From contig NZ_CP025263.1 of the NCBI RefSeq assembly GCF_002843605.1, positions 3,997,501 through 4,061,500 on the forward strand: DNA of 64,000 bases. Reading direction: 5' to 3'. Both the position numbers and the translations under genes were made by a program. The stretch is from Pseudomonas sp. S09G 359 (lineage in GTDB: Bacteria > Pseudomonadota > Gammaproteobacteria > Pseudomonadales > Pseudomonadaceae). Below, in pieces: positions 51,310-61,184 of the stretch; position 1 is the stretch's first letter, and every line of letters begins with the position of its first letter. The notes beneath the pieces are model-generated. The model was not told the origin of the DNA and made no database searches. It saw only the letters and a list, made by a program, of their open reading frames with translations.

Positions 51310-52161
51310 TCAGTCAATTAATCCATGGGCGTCATAAAACGGATACGGCCCCGGGTATTCCCCGAACACGCCGTTGTGGCTGATCAAACCCTGTTGCGCC
51401 TCCCAGCGATGCAACAGATAGCCCGCCGGCTCCAGGTTGAAATGCGCGGGCGCCGCTTCTTGCAAATCCAGCACGATCTGGTGAGAGGTGCCGGGGCACA
51501 CACAACTCAGGCTGCCGCCGAAACGCCGCTGCATCGGCCGGTGCAGATGGCCGCACAGCAGACGTTCCACTTGCGGGTGGCGAGCGACCACTTGCTCCAG
51601 CGCGGCGGCATTGATAAACGGCTCACGGTCCATATGGCCGATGCCGCTGATAAACGGCGGGTGATGCAGGATCAGCAAGGTCGGCGCCTTCGGGCGCAGC
51701 GCCAGTTGCTCATCCAGCCACTGCAACTGGCTGTCCAGCAGCTGGCCGCCATGGCCGCCGGGGATGGTCGAGTCCAGGCCGATCAGGCGCAGCGGGTGTT
51801 CGTCCACCACCCAGTCCAGCGGCCCGTCTGCCGACAGCGGCAAATACGCGTGATCGCGGAACGCATCGAGCATCGGCCCGCGCGCGTCGTGGTTGCCGGG
51901 CACCAGGTAGCACGGCATGTGCAGGCGTGCGAGTTCGGGGTGCAGCACGGCGTATTCGTCGGCGCGGCCGAAGTCCACCAGGTCACCGCTGACCACCACG
52001 ATATCGGGCCGTGGCTGGCTGGCGTTCAAGTGGTCGACGGCGCGGCGCAATGCGCCCAACGTGTCGACGACGCCATAAGTCAGGCGGTTGCCGGCTTTAA
52101 GGTGCAGGTCGCTGATGTGCGCGACTAGAAACGGACGGTTCAAAAGTAAACTCTCACGCAT
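51310..52161 (-). CDS. Class III metallophosphodiesterase (CpdA/GpdQ-like)
   Basis: 283 residues. Metal-ligand motifs in order: VAHISDLHL (DxH), VVSGDLVD, VPGNHDARG, ILHHPPF and CGHLHRPM. No signal peptide, so cytosolic. The family cleaves cAMP or glycerophosphodiesters; the transporter context favours an imported phosphodiester. Its start overlaps the ATPase gene stop by 8 bp. Confidence 0.9.
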   Translation of the reverse strand: MRESLLLNRPFLVAHISDLHLKAGNRLTYGVVDTLGALRRAVDHLNASQPRPDIVVVSGDLVDFGRADEYAVLHPELARLHMPCYLVPGNHDARGPMLDAFRDHAYLPLSADGPLDWVVDEHPLRLIGLDSTIPGGHGGQLLDSQLQWLDEQLALRPKAPTLLILHHPPFISGIGHMDREPFINAAALEQVVARHPQVERLLCGHLHRPMQRRFGGSLSCVCPGTSHQIVLDLQEAAPAHFNLEPAGYLLHRWEAQQGLISHNGVFGEYPGPYPFYDAHGLID

Positions 52162-53185
52162 TCAGGGTGAACAACATGTGCGGCGCAATCGCCAGGGCAA
52201 TCGGTGCGCCGACGGCGTAAAGCTGGTTGTCGCTGCTGTCCACCAGCAACGGCTGCGGGCCGCCGACCTCCACCAGCAGGCGGCTTTGCGCGCCCTGGAA
52301 AAACTGCGCCAGCAGATGGCCGTGCAAGTGCCCTTCGCGCTCCATCACCCGCAGGTGTTCGGGGCGGCAGTAAACGGTGCTCGGCTGGCCGCTTGCATGC
52401 CACGGCAGTTCGCCGCCGCAGACTTTCAAGCCCCGGGCCGAATGCCCAAGCACGCTGAAGGCGTTGAGGTTGCCGACAAACCCGGCGACGAAGGCATTCG
52501 CCGGCTTCTGGTAGATTTCCCGTGGGCTGGCCAACTGGGCCACGCGGCCCTGCTCCATCACCAGGATGCGATCGCCCAGGGCCATGGCTTCGCCCTGGTC
52601 ATGGGTGACAAATACCGAGGTGATGCCGAGACCGCGTAGCAGTTGGTCGAGCTCACTGCGCAGGCGCTCACGCAACTGCGCATCCAGGGCTGCCAGCGGT
52701 TCATCCAGCAACAGCACTTTGGGGCGCGGCGCCAAGGCACGCGCCAGGGCCACGCGCTGACGCTGTCCACCGGACAGTTCGTGGATGCTGCGCTTGCCGT
52801 GCTGCTGCAAGCCCACCAGTTCCAGCAGCTCGTCGCAGCGTTTGTTGCGCTCTGACGCGGGCACGCCGCGAATCTTCAAGCCGTAGACGATATTGCCGGC
52901 CACATCCAGGTTGGGAAACAGCGCGTAGTTCTGGAACACCATGCCCACATCGCGGCGCTCGATGGGCAGGCGGGTCACATCCTGATCGCCGAAAAACACT
53001 TGGCCCACGTCCGGGCGCTCCAACCCTGCGATCAAGCGCAAGGTCGTGGTTTTGCCGCACCCGGACGGGCCGAGAATGGCCAGGGTTTCCCCACCTTCGA
53101 CGGTGAGGTTCAAGTCATGCACAGCCACGGTGCCATCGGCGAACGCCTTGCGACAGCCTTGCAGGCGGATAGTGATAGCGGTCAT
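52154..53185 (-). CDS. ABC transporter ATP-binding protein (PotA/PhnT-like)
   Basis: 343 residues. Walker A GPSGCGKTTTL, Q-loop VFQNYALFPNLDV, signature LSGGQRQRVALARAL, Walker B VLLLDEPLAALD, H-loop VTHD, and a C-terminal TOBE-like domain (about 250-343). Energises import with the two permeases encoded just upstream. Overlaps permease 2 by 4 bp. Confidence 0.93.
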   Translation of the reverse strand: MTAITIRLQGCRKAFADGTVAVHDLNLTVEGGETLAILGPSGCGKTTTLRLIAGLERPDVGQVFFGDQDVTRLPIERRDVGMVFQNYALFPNLDVAGNIVYGLKIRGVPASERNKRCDELLELVGLQQHGKRSIHELSGGQRQRVALARALAPRPKVLLLDEPLAALDAQLRERLRSELDQLLRGLGITSVFVTHDQGEAMALGDRILVMEQGRVAQLASPREIYQKPANAFVAGFVGNLNAFSVLGHSARGLKVCGGELPWHASGQPSTVYCRPEHLRVMEREGHLHGHLLAQFFQGAQSRLLVEVGGPQPLLVDSSDNQLYAVGAPIALAIAPHMLFTLNA

Positions 53186-53976
53186 CGACGCTCTCCACGG
53201 GACAAACGAGCACTGATGGCCTGCAACGCAATCAACAGCGGCACGATCATCAGCAAAAAGATAAGGGTGTAGGCACTGGCGATTTCCAGGCGCGCCGAGG
53301 CGTAGCTGTCGGCCAGGCCGACCGGCAAGGTCTTGGTCATCGGCGTGTGCAGCATCCAGGTCAGGTTGAACTCACCCAGGCTCAGGGTGACGACCATCAA
53401 CACACCGGCCAGAATCCCCGCACGGCAGTTGGGCACCACCACGCTGAAAAAGCGCTTGATCGGCCCCGCGCCCAGGCTGGCTGCGGCCTCTTCCAGCACC
53501 GGCAGGTGCTGGCGCTGCATCACCGCCATCACCGGGCGCACCAGAAACGGCAAGGTGAACAGCACATGGCCGACGAGGATGAACAGCCAACTGCTGCGGA
53601 ACGTGCCGAACTGGCCGTAGGTCAGCAGCAAGGCCAAGGCGCTGGCCAAGCCCGGCATGGCCACCGGCAGCACCATCAACTCCTCGAAGGCGCGACTGAA
53701 GCGGTTGTTCATGCGCACCAAGGCGTAGGCCGCCGGCACGCCGATCACGCAGACGCACACGGCGCACGCCACCGCCAGTTGCAGCGACAGCCACACGGTG
53801 GGCGAATAGGCCTGCCACACCTGCACCAACCAGTCCAAGGTCAAGCCGCTGGACAGGCCGACGAAGAAATTGCGCGTCAGCCCGGCCAGTAGCGACATCA
53901 ACACCGGCACCAACATAAAGGCGCACACCAGCAAGGTGAACAGCAGTTGCAGGACAAACAGTGATGAGCGTTTCAC
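53182..53976 (-). CDS. ABC transporter permease (second)
   Basis: 264 residues from a GTG at 53976 that overlaps the upstream permease stop (GTGA). Six membrane helices; EAA loop LEEAAASLGAGPIKRFFSVVVPNCRAGI contacts the ATPase. PotC/PhnV-like. Confidence 0.9.
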   Translation of the reverse strand: MKRSSLFVLQLLFTLLVCAFMLVPVLMSLLAGLTRNFFVGLSSGLTLDWLVQVWQAYSPTVWLSLQLAVACAVCVCVIGVPAAYALVRMNNRFSRAFEELMVLPVAMPGLASALALLLTYGQFGTFRSSWLFILVGHVLFTLPFLVRPVMAVMQRQHLPVLEEAAASLGAGPIKRFFSVVVPNCRAGILAGVLMVVTLSLGEFNLTWMLHTPMTKTLPVGLADSYASARLEIASAYTLIFLLMIVPLLIALQAISARLSRGERR

Positions 53977-54791
53977 AGGACCGTCCCCGAATTTTTCACC
54001 AGGCGCCGCGTCAGCAGCAACACGGCCCAGGTCACCGCACCGAGCACCACCGACAGCGCGGCGGCGACGGCAAAGTTGGCGTAGTTGGTGAACACGTTGT
54101 AGATCGCCACCGGGGTCACATTCAGGCGCGTACCCAAGGTAAACGCGGTGCCGAAGGCGCCCATGGAGGTGGCAAAACAGATCGCCCCGCAGGACGCCAA
54201 CGCCGGCGCCAGGCCCGGCACGATCACATCGCACACCACGCGCCAGTGTCCTGCCCCGAGTGAATGCGCGGCTTCTTCCAGGCTACGGTCGAGGCTTTCG
54301 CACGCGGCCATCACCGTGAGGATCACCCGTGGGATCGAGAAGTACAGGTAGCCCACGAACAGCCCGGCCAGGGAGTAGGCAAAGATCCAGCGTTCCCCCG
54401 CCAGTTGCAGCCCGAGGGACGCGAGCAGGCCCTGGCGCCCCGCCAACAGAATCACCAGGAACCCCACCACCACCCCCGGGAACGCCAGGGGAAACGTCAG
54501 CAGGGCCACCAGTGCCGAGCGCCCAAAAAACTGCTGGCGCGCCAGAAACACCGCGCTGATGCCGCCGATCACGAGTGCAACAACGGTCACTACCACCGCC
54601 AGCACCAGGGTTTGCCCCAGGCTGCCCAGGTACTGCGCGCTGCTGAGCACCTGCCAGTAGCCGCTGCCGTGGCTGTCGCGGCTCTCGCTGCCGAGCACGA
54701 TCAAGTGCGCCAGCGGCAACAGCCAGAAGGCGAGCAGCACGGCAAACGCGGGGGCCAGGGCCCAGCTTGCGTGTTTGGCCGACGCTGCCAC
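53973..54791 (-). CDS. ABC transporter permease (first)
   Basis: 272 residues from a GTG at 54791, immediately after the binding-protein stop codon. Six membrane helices; EAA loop LEEAAHSLGAGHWRVVCDVIVPGLAPALAS. PotB/PhnU-like. Confidence 0.9.
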   Translation of the reverse strand: MAASAKHASWALAPAFAVLLAFWLLPLAHLIVLGSESRDSHGSGYWQVLSSAQYLGSLGQTLVLAVVVTVVALVIGGISAVFLARQQFFGRSALVALLTFPLAFPGVVVGFLVILLAGRQGLLASLGLQLAGERWIFAYSLAGLFVGYLYFSIPRVILTVMAACESLDRSLEEAAHSLGAGHWRVVCDVIVPGLAPALASCGAICFATSMGAFGTAFTLGTRLNVTPVAIYNVFTNYANFAVAAALSVVLGAVTWAVLLLTRRLVKNSGTVL

Positions 54792-55796
54792 TTACTTCAC
54801 CTCGTTCAGGTAACGGGCGGCGAAGGCTTCCTGCACGGCGGCCATTTTTTCGTAGTCCACCACACCGGCACGGGCGTAGTCGCTGTCGGGCAGGAATTGC
54901 GCGGCGACCTCGGCGGGCATTTTCATCGGGCGCACCGGGCGCAAATAGGCCTTGGCCCACAGCGCCTGGCCTGCATCCGAGAGCACGAAATCGAGGACTT
55001 TTTCGCCATTCGCGCGGTGCGGCGCGTTGGCCACCAGGCTCATCACGTAGGGCACGCTGATGCTGCCTTCCTGTGGGATCACGAAGGCGACGTTGGCCTT
55101 GTCTTTGTAGCGTGCGCGGTAGGCGTTGAAGTCGTAATCCACCAGGATCGGCAACTCACCGGACAGCACCCGCGCATAGGCGGTTTGCTTGGGCACGATC
55201 GGCGCGTTCTTCGCCAGCTTCTGGAAGTAGTCGATGGCCGGCGCGAAGTTGTCCAGGTCGCCGCCCAGGGCGCGGTTTATCGCCACCGCCGACACATAGC
55301 CGACGAACGCGCTGGACGGGTCCAGGTAGCCGACCATGCCTTTGTATTCAGGTTTGAGCAGGTCGGCCCAGCTTTGCGGCACGGGCAAACCGCCGAGGGC
55401 GTCGACATTGACCATGATGCCCAAGGTGCCGGAGTGGATGGCGAACCAATGCCCGGCCGGGTCTTTCAAACCCGTGGGGATCTGGTCCCAGGCCTTGGGC
55501 TTGTAGGCGTCGACCACCGCGGCTTTTTGCGCCTGCAGGCCGAAAGTCACGCCGTAGTACACCACGTCGGCAACCGGTGCGGCCTTTTCGGCCACCAGTT
55601 GTGCCAGGGACTGGCCGGAGTTCTTGTTGTCCAGCGGCACCTGCACACCGGTGCTGGCAGCGATGGCCTTGAGCTGGGTGCCCCAGTCAGCCCAGTCCGG
55701 CGGGCAGTTGTAGCAAATTGCGGTATCGGCGGCCTGGGCCAGGCTGGCCATACCGCACAGCGCCAGGGCTGCCAGGGTTTTACTGAGTGCGCGCAT
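54792..55796 (-). CDS. ABC transporter periplasmic binding protein (type 2, AEP/thiamine-like)
   Basis: 334 residues from the ATG at 55796 (AGGAG site; ATG 55811 is an alternative). Signal peptide MRALSKTLAALALCGMASLAQA. Family pattern ADVVYYGVTFGLQAQKAAVV, GHWFAIHSGTLGIMVNVDAL and VPQSWADLLKPEYKGMVGYLDPSSAFVGY as in SBP_bac_6/8 proteins of the 2-aminoethylphosphonate, putrescine and iron families. Mature N-terminus has CYNC, a possible disulphide. Ligand unproven. Confidence 0.9.
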   Translation of the reverse strand: MRALSKTLAALALCGMASLAQAADTAICYNCPPDWADWGTQLKAIAASTGVQVPLDNKNSGQSLAQLVAEKAAPVADVVYYGVTFGLQAQKAAVVDAYKPKAWDQIPTGLKDPAGHWFAIHSGTLGIMVNVDALGGLPVPQSWADLLKPEYKGMVGYLDPSSAFVGYVSAVAINRALGGDLDNFAPAIDYFQKLAKNAPIVPKQTAYARVLSGELPILVDYDFNAYRARYKDKANVAFVIPQEGSISVPYVMSLVANAPHRANGEKVLDFVLSDAGQALWAKAYLRPVRPMKMPAEVAAQFLPDSDYARAGVVDYEKMAAVQEAFAARYLNEVK

Positions 55797-56799
55797 CGAG
55801 GAACTCCTCATAGGGTTGAGTACTTTCGCCCGGCCGGATATGGCAAGGCAGGCAATGGGATATCGGATCGTTACCGGCGATCTGCGCCAGCAGTTGGTCA
55901 ATCACCGTGCTGGCGAGCAGCGCGATGGGCTGCACCACGCTGCACAGGGTCGGGTGCATCTGGGTGCCGAGGGCAATGCCGTCAAAGCCCATCACCGAAA
56001 GCCGCTCGGGGACGTGCCAGGCGTTGCGGCGCAGTTCGGCAATCAGGCTGATGGCCAGGAAGTCGTTGGAGCACACCAGCGCAGTGGGCGCCTCGGGGCC
56101 CTGGAGGAAGGGTTCGATGGCGTTGAATTCGGCCTGGGTGTGCGCCGGCATTTCGATCACCGTGCGGCTTTTGAGGCCGTATTCCTTCATTGCATCGCAA
56201 TAACCGGCGTAGCGCAGGCGTGCACGGTCGGACTGCAACGCGGGGCCAGCGACCATACTGATGCGCCGGTGCCCCGCTTCCAGCAGATACCGCGTGGCCA
56301 ACGCCATGCCCGCACGGTTGTCGACCGACACCGCGCTGTAATTGGGATTGCTCGGTTGGTGATACGCCAGCACAAAGGGGGTTTGTTCGGTGTTCAGGCT
56401 GCTAAGCACGCTGTTGCTTTCGGCATCGGTGACCGTCAGCACCAGCCCGTCAACGCGCTGGCGCAGCAGTTCTTCGACCACGATGCATTCGCGCTCGCTG
56501 CTGTAGTCGGTGGTCGCCAGCACCAGGCTGTAGCCACGCGATCGCGCCGCGCGCTCCATGGCCTGGAACTGTTCGGCAAACACCGGGTTGAGCAGGTTGG
56601 GCACCACCACGCCAATCAACTGGGTGGTTTGCAGGCGCAATTGGCGGCCCAGCAGGTTCGGCCGAAAACCCAATTCGCGAGCGGCGGCGAACACCTGCTC
56701 GCGGGTGTTCGGGCGCACCTGGTCGGGGGAAGCAAAGGCACGGGCGGCAGTAGCACGGGAAACCCCGGCCAGGCGTGCAACGTCTTTCAGGTCGGTCAT
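55780..56799 (-). CDS. LacI family transcriptional regulator
   Basis: 339 residues from the ATG at 56799. LacI helix-turn-helix (MTDLKDVARLAGVSRATAARAFASPDQVRPNTREQVFAAARELGFRPNLLGRQLR) and a periplasmic-binding-like effector domain (QLIGVVVPNLLNPVFAEQFQAMERAA; SVMGFDGI). First gene of the operon, overlapping the binding-protein start by 17 bp, so it controls its own transcript. Confidence 0.92.
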   Translation of the reverse strand: MTDLKDVARLAGVSRATAARAFASPDQVRPNTREQVFAAARELGFRPNLLGRQLRLQTTQLIGVVVPNLLNPVFAEQFQAMERAARSRGYSLVLATTDYSSERECIVVEELLRQRVDGLVLTVTDAESNSVLSSLNTEQTPFVLAYHQPSNPNYSAVSVDNRAGMALATRYLLEAGHRRISMVAGPALQSDRARLRYAGYCDAMKEYGLKSRTVIEMPAHTQAEFNAIEPFLQGPEAPTALVCSNDFLAISLIAELRRNAWHVPERLSVMGFDGIALGTQMHPTLCSVVQPIALLASTVIDQLLAQIAGNDPISHCLPCHIRPGESTQPYEEFLDARTQ

Positions 56800-56916
56800 T
56801 GTCACTCGCTTGAGATCGATCTCATTGGCGAGGACAGTAACGGGGGAATGTGGCAGTACCGTGGTGAGCAGATGACGGTTTGATGGCAACGCCCGCAGAT
56901 GCACAGATCTCTAAAT

Positions 56917-57003
56917 GTGGGAGGGGGCTTGCCCCCGATGAGGGAGTGTCAGTGAACGCATCTGCAACTGACACACCGCTATCGGGGGCAAGCCCCCTCC
57001 CAC
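56917..57003. repeat. REP hairpin
   Basis: GTGGGAGGGGGCTTGCCCCCGA type, full length, in the divergent 56800-57155 spacer between the LacI and nspC genes. Nothing else recognisable in that spacer except a possible nspC promoter. Confidence 0.9.
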
Positions 57004-57155
57004 ATTTGCTCCGGTGTGCGTCCCGAGATAGTCATACTCTGGAGCTACGCTTGGTAAACCGGCGCGCAAAATCCGCCGGCTAACCTTTCGATTCGATCCA
57101 AGTGCGGGCACAATGCGTGTCCTTTTTTGGCAGGCACCGCCGCAGGCTCTCAAAA

Positions 57156-58253
57156 ATGATCAAAACGCCGTACTACCTCATCGATAAACAGAAGCTTCTG
57201 GTCAACATGCAGAAGATTGCTTACGTGCGCGAACAGTCCGGCGCCAAGGCCCTGCTGGCGCTCAAGTGCTTCGCCACCTGGTCGGTGTTCGACCTGATGC
57301 AGGAATACATGGACGGCACCACCTCGTCGTCGCTGTATGAGCTCAAGCTCGGCCGCCAGAAGTTCGAAGGTGAAGCGCACGCCTACAGCGTGGCCTGGGC
57401 CGACGATGAAATCGAAGAGATGCTGGATAACTGCGACAAGATCATCTTCAACTCCATCAGCCAGCTGCAGCGTTTTGCCGAGCGTAGCGAAGGCAAGACT
57501 CGCGGCCTGCGTGTGAACCCACAGGTGAGCAGCTCCGACTACCTGCTGGCCGACCCGGCGCGCCCGTTCAGCCGCTTGGGCGAATGGGACCCGGTGAAGA
57601 TCGAAGGCGTGATCGAGCAGATCTCCGGCTTCATGTTCCACAACAACTGCGAGAACGGCGACTTCAACCTGTTCGACCAGATGCTCAACACCATTGAAGA
57701 ACGCTTCGGCGCGCTGCTGCACAAGGTCAACTGGGTCAGCCTCGGTGGCGGCATCCATTTCACCGGTGAAGGCTATGCCATCGATGCCTTCTGCCAGCGC
57801 CTCAAGGCGTTCTCGCAGAAGTACGACGTGCAGGTGTACCTGGAACCCGGCGAAGCGGCGATCACCAACAGCGCCTCCCTGGAAGTCACCGTGCTCGACA
57901 CGCTGTACAACGGCAAGAACCTCGCCGTGGTCGACAGCTCCATCGAAGCCCACCTGCTGGACCTGCTGATTTACCGCCTCAACGCCAAGCTGGCGCCGAG
58001 CGACGGTGAACACACCTACATGGTGTGCGGCAAATCCTGCCTGGCCGGGGACATCTTCGGCGAATACCAATTTGATCGTCCGCTGGCCATCGGCGATCGG
58101 CTGTCGTTCATCGACACCGCAGGCTACACCATGGTCAAGAAAAACTGGTTCAACGGCCTGAAAATGCCGTCCATCGTAGTGAAACAACTCGACGGTACAG
58201 TCGAGGTGGTTCGTGAATTTGGTTACGACGACTACCTGTCCAGCCTTTCGTAA
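57156..58253 (+). CDS. nspC: Carboxynorspermidine decarboxylase
   Basis: 365 residues from the ATG at 57156; an open-frame start at 57102 adds a basic leader without family match. Alanine-racemase-fold PLP decarboxylase: PYYLIDKQKLLVNMQKI, ALLALKCFATWSVF with the PLP Lys (ALKCF), SGFMFHNNCEN, LEPGEAAI and GKSCLAGDIFGEYQF with the active Cys. Converts carboxyspermidine/carboxynorspermidine to the polyamine. Confidence 0.92.
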   Translation: MIKTPYYLIDKQKLLVNMQKIAYVREQSGAKALLALKCFATWSVFDLMQEYMDGTTSSSLYELKLGRQKFEGEAHAYSVAWADDEIEEMLDNCDKIIFNSISQLQRFAERSEGKTRGLRVNPQVSSSDYLLADPARPFSRLGEWDPVKIEGVIEQISGFMFHNNCENGDFNLFDQMLNTIEERFGALLHKVNWVSLGGGIHFTGEGYAIDAFCQRLKAFSQKYDVQVYLEPGEAAITNSASLEVTVLDTLYNGKNLAVVDSSIEAHLLDLLIYRLNAKLAPSDGEHTYMVCGKSCLAGDIFGEYQFDRPLAIGDRLSFIDTAGYTMVKKNWFNGLKMPSIVVKQLDGTVEVVREFGYDDYLSSLS

Positions 58254-58281
58254 GCTGGCGGATAAAGGAGAGATAAAGCAA

Positions 58282-59526
58282 TTGAAAAAGAACGTTCTTA
58301 TCATTGGTGCAGGAGGTGTCGCCAAGGTGGTGGCCCACAAGTGCGCGCAGCACAACGACGAACTTGGTCGTATTGCTATCGCGTCGCGCAACATCTCCAA
58401 ATGCCAGGCCATCATCGACAGCGTCAAGGCCAAGGGTAGCCTCAAGGTACCCGCCGACATCCAAGCCTTCGCGCTGAACGCCCTGGACGTGGAAGCGACC
58501 AAGGCCCTGATCCGCGAGACCGACTCGCAGATCGTCATCAACGTGGGTTCTGCGTTCCTCAACATGTCGGTACTGCGTGCCTGCATCGACACGGGCGTGG
58601 CCTACCTCGACACCGCCATCCACGAAGAGCCGGGCAAGGTCTGCGAGACCCCGCCGTGGTACGGCAACTACGAATGGAACCACCTGGAAGAGTGCAAACA
58701 GAAGAACATCACCGCCATCCTTGGCGTGGGCTTCGACCCGGGTGTCGTCAACGCGTATGCCGCGCTGGCGCAGCAACAGCATTTCGACCGCATTGATTCG
58801 ATCGACATTCTCGACGTCAATGCCGGCAGCCATGGCAAATACTTCGCCACCAACTTCGACCCGGAAATCAACTTCCGTGAGTTCACCGGGCAGGTGTGGA
58901 GCTGGCAGAACAGCCAGTGGACCAGCAACACCATGTTCGAAGTCAAACGCACCGACGACCTGCCGGTAGTCGGTTCGCAGAACCTCTACCTCACCGGCCA
59001 CGATGAAGTGCACTCGCTGTCGAAAAACCTCGACGTGCCCAACGTGCGTTTCTGGATGAGCTTCGGCGAACACTACATCAACGTGTTCACCGTGCTGAAA
59101 AACCTTGGCCTGCTCTCCGAAAAGCCGGTCACCACCGCCGAAGGCCTGGAAGTCGTGCCGCTGAAACTGGTCAAGGCCGTGCTGCCCGACCCGTCTTCGC
59201 TCGCCCCCGGCTACACCGGCAAGACCTGCATCGGTGACCTGGTCAAAGGCACCAAAGGCGGCCAACCACGTGAGATGTTCATCTACAACGTGGCCTGCCA
59301 TGAAGAAGCCTTTGCCGAAACCGACAGCCAGGGCATCTCCTACACCGCTGGCGTTCCACCGGTAGCCGCAGCGCTGCTGGTAGCCCGTGGTGAATGGGAT
59401 GTGAAACACATGGCCAACGTCGAGGAACTGCCAGCTGAGCCGTTCCTCAAAGCGCTGGACGTGATGGGCTTGCCGACGCGGATCAAGGATGAGCACGGTG
59501 ATCGTGCGTGGGATGCGATTGCCTGA
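58282..59526 (+). CDS. Carboxynorspermidine/carboxyspermidine dehydrogenase
   Basis: 414 residues from a TTG at 58282, chosen for the AAGGAG site 10 bp upstream and because LKKNVLIIGAGGVAKVVAHKC begins the Rossmann domain; the ATG at 58213 lies inside nspC. Saccharopine-dehydrogenase family with GVGFDPGVVNAYAALAQ and TAGVPPVAAALL. Joins aspartate semialdehyde to putrescine or diaminopropane with NADPH. 28 bp after nspC; pathway partner. Confidence 0.9.
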   Translation: MKKNVLIIGAGGVAKVVAHKCAQHNDELGRIAIASRNISKCQAIIDSVKAKGSLKVPADIQAFALNALDVEATKALIRETDSQIVINVGSAFLNMSVLRACIDTGVAYLDTAIHEEPGKVCETPPWYGNYEWNHLEECKQKNITAILGVGFDPGVVNAYAALAQQQHFDRIDSIDILDVNAGSHGKYFATNFDPEINFREFTGQVWSWQNSQWTSNTMFEVKRTDDLPVVGSQNLYLTGHDEVHSLSKNLDVPNVRFWMSFGEHYINVFTVLKNLGLLSEKPVTTAEGLEVVPLKLVKAVLPDPSSLAPGYTGKTCIGDLVKGTKGGQPREMFIYNVACHEEAFAETDSQGISYTAGVPPVAAALLVARGEWDVKHMANVEELPAEPFLKALDVMGLPTRIKDEHGDRAWDAIA

Positions 59527-59545
59527 TAGGCGCTAGCTGACCGAA

Positions 59546-59579
59546 GAAAAAAATGCGCCCTCAGGGGCGCATTTTTTGT
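59546..59579 (+). terminator. Rho-independent terminator
   Basis: AAAAAAATGCGCCC-TCA-GGGGCGCATTTTTTG: strong GC stem flanked by A and T tracts, 20 bp after the dehydrogenase stop; could work in both directions. Confidence 0.92.
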
Positions 59580-59619
59580 TTGGGAAAATGGAGATTCCAA
59601 AACCACTGAAGCTTCAAAT

Positions 59620-59706
59620 GTGGGAGGTGGCTTGCCCCCGATGAGGCAGTGTCAGTTGATGCATCTTTGGCTGACCCACTGCTATCGGGGGCAAGCCCCC
59701 TCCCAC
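59620..59706. repeat. REP hairpin
   Basis: GTGGGAGGTGGCTTGCCCCCGA type, in the gap after the polyamine operon terminator. Confidence 0.88.
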
Positions 59707-59784
59707 ATTTGATCTGTGGTGCTGCGAGTCCGCTCTATCTAACAGGAGGTTAGCTTCAGCCGTCGCGCGCCAATCCCCTGGCCG

Positions 59785-60693
59785 TCAAAACACCGACCAC
59801 CCAATCCGCTCACTCAACAACTCCAACGCCTTCATCCCCGCCAGCGAGTTCCCCGCCGCGTTCAGCTCCGGTGACCAAACACACACCGTAAATTGCCCCG
59901 GCACCACTGCAACAATCCCGCCCCCTACCCCGCTCTTGCCCGGCAGGCCCACGCGATAGGCAAAATTGCCCGCTTCGTCATACAGCCCGCTGGTGGCCAT
60001 GATCGAGTTGACTTGCTTGGTTTGGCGCGCGCTCAACACCTGTTCGCCGCTGTGGGCACTCACGCCCTCGTTGGCCAGGAAGCTGAAGGCGCGGGCCAGG
60101 TCCAGGCAGCTCATTTGCAGCGCACAGTAGTTGAAGTAGCTATGCAGCACCGCGTCGACGTCGTTGTGGAAGTTGCCGAAGGACTTCATCAGGTAGGCCA
60201 TGGCCGCGTTGCGTGCACCGTGCTGGGCTTCGGATTCGGCGACCACGCTGTTGACCAGGATCTGCGGGTTGCCCGACAGCCTGCGCACAAAATCGCGCAT
60301 CGACAGGATCGGCACGGCGAAGCGCGATTGGTTGATGTCGCAGATCACCAGCGCGCCGGCGTTGATAAAGGGATTGCGGGGGCGGCCGCGTTCGAATTCG
60401 AGTTGCACCATGGAGTTGAACGGCTGCCCCGAAGGCTCATGGCCCAGGCGCTCCCAGATGGTTTCACCGCCGTGATCGATGGCCTGCACCAGGCTGAACA
60501 CCTTGGAAATGCTCTGCACCGAGAACAGCGTTTCGGCATCCCCGGCGCAGTAGGCCGCGCCGTCGTTGCCGTACACGGCGATGCCGAGTTGGTTGGCGGG
60601 TACATCGGCCAGCGCGGGAATGTAGTCGGCGACTTTGCCTTGGCCGATCAGTGGGCGAACTTCGTCGAGGATCGACTCGAGAAGCGCCTGCAT
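59785..60693 (-). CDS. glsB: Glutaminase
   Basis: 302 residues from the ATG at 60693 (AGGACAAG site), the usual length. Serine-dependent beta-lactamase-fold glutaminase: [13 protein letters not shown] (SxxK nucleophile), [48 protein letters not shown] and [12 protein letters not shown]. Hydrolyses glutamine to glutamate and ammonia in the cytosol. Confidence 0.95.
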   Translation of the reverse strand: MQALLESILDEVRPLIGQGKVADYIPALADVPANQLGIAVYGNDGAAYCAGDAETLFSVQSISKVFSLVQAIDHGGETIWERLGHEPSGQPFNSMVQLEFERGRPRNPFINAGALVICDINQSRFAVPILSMRDFVRRLSGNPQILVNSVVAESEAQHGARNAAMAYLMKSFGNFHNDVDAVLHSYFNYCALQMSCLDLARAFSFLANEGVSAHSGEQVLSARQTKQVNSIMATSGLYDEAGNFAYRVGLPGKSGVGGGIVAVVPGQFTVCVWSPELNAAGNSLAGMKALELLSERIGWSVF

Positions 60694-60748
60694 GTCTTGT
60701 CCTGTCATCTGTCTTTGAATCGGTGGGAAGCGGGCCGCGGAGGATACT

Positions 60749-61069
60749 TCAATGCGCCCGAAAGCCCCACACTATCTCCACCACGCGCTCGGCGATGACC
60801 AGATAAACCAGGATCAACAACAGCTGCAATGCCAGGTGATAGCGCAGCTTGGCCAGGCGACGAATGCCGTCGCTGACGTTCAGAAACATCAACACCGCCG
60901 ACAGGATGATCAGCCCCCAGCCCGCGACATTCGAGGCGAATACGCCGACGAACAGCTCACGTTGCCCCAGCAGCGTGTTAGTCCCCGCCGCAAATAATAG
61001 CGCGCACACCAGCAGGTTCTTCACGTTGTCGAAGATCTGCGTGCTCAGGTCGTTTTCCAGCAAGGCCAT
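60749..61069 (-). CDS. Small membrane protein, unknown
   Basis: 106 residues from the ATG at 61069, which has a GGAAA site; the ATG at 61093 lacks one. Three to four hydrophobic segments ([60 protein letters not shown]). No family recognised. Confidence 0.75.
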   Translation of the reverse strand: MALLENDLSTQIFDNVKNLLVCALLFAAGTNTLLGQRELFVGVFASNVAGWGLIILSAVLMFLNVSDGIRRLAKLRYHLALQLLLILVYLVIAERVVEIVWGFRAH

Positions 61070-61184
61070 ATAGCGTTTCCATAACGTGTGCATGGGTCAG
61101 TACCGGGTAAGGATCGCTCGTCAGTCAAAGTAGTCCAAATGCCCGTACACTGCACCGCTGCACTCACTCCATAAGGACTTTTGC

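Noticed and set aside
54264..56051. 595-codon plus-strand open frame
   Set aside because: Antisense to ABC binding-protein and permease genes, which have full domain support.
57150..58592. 480-codon minus-strand open frame
   Set aside because: Opposite nspC and the dehydrogenase, both well supported.
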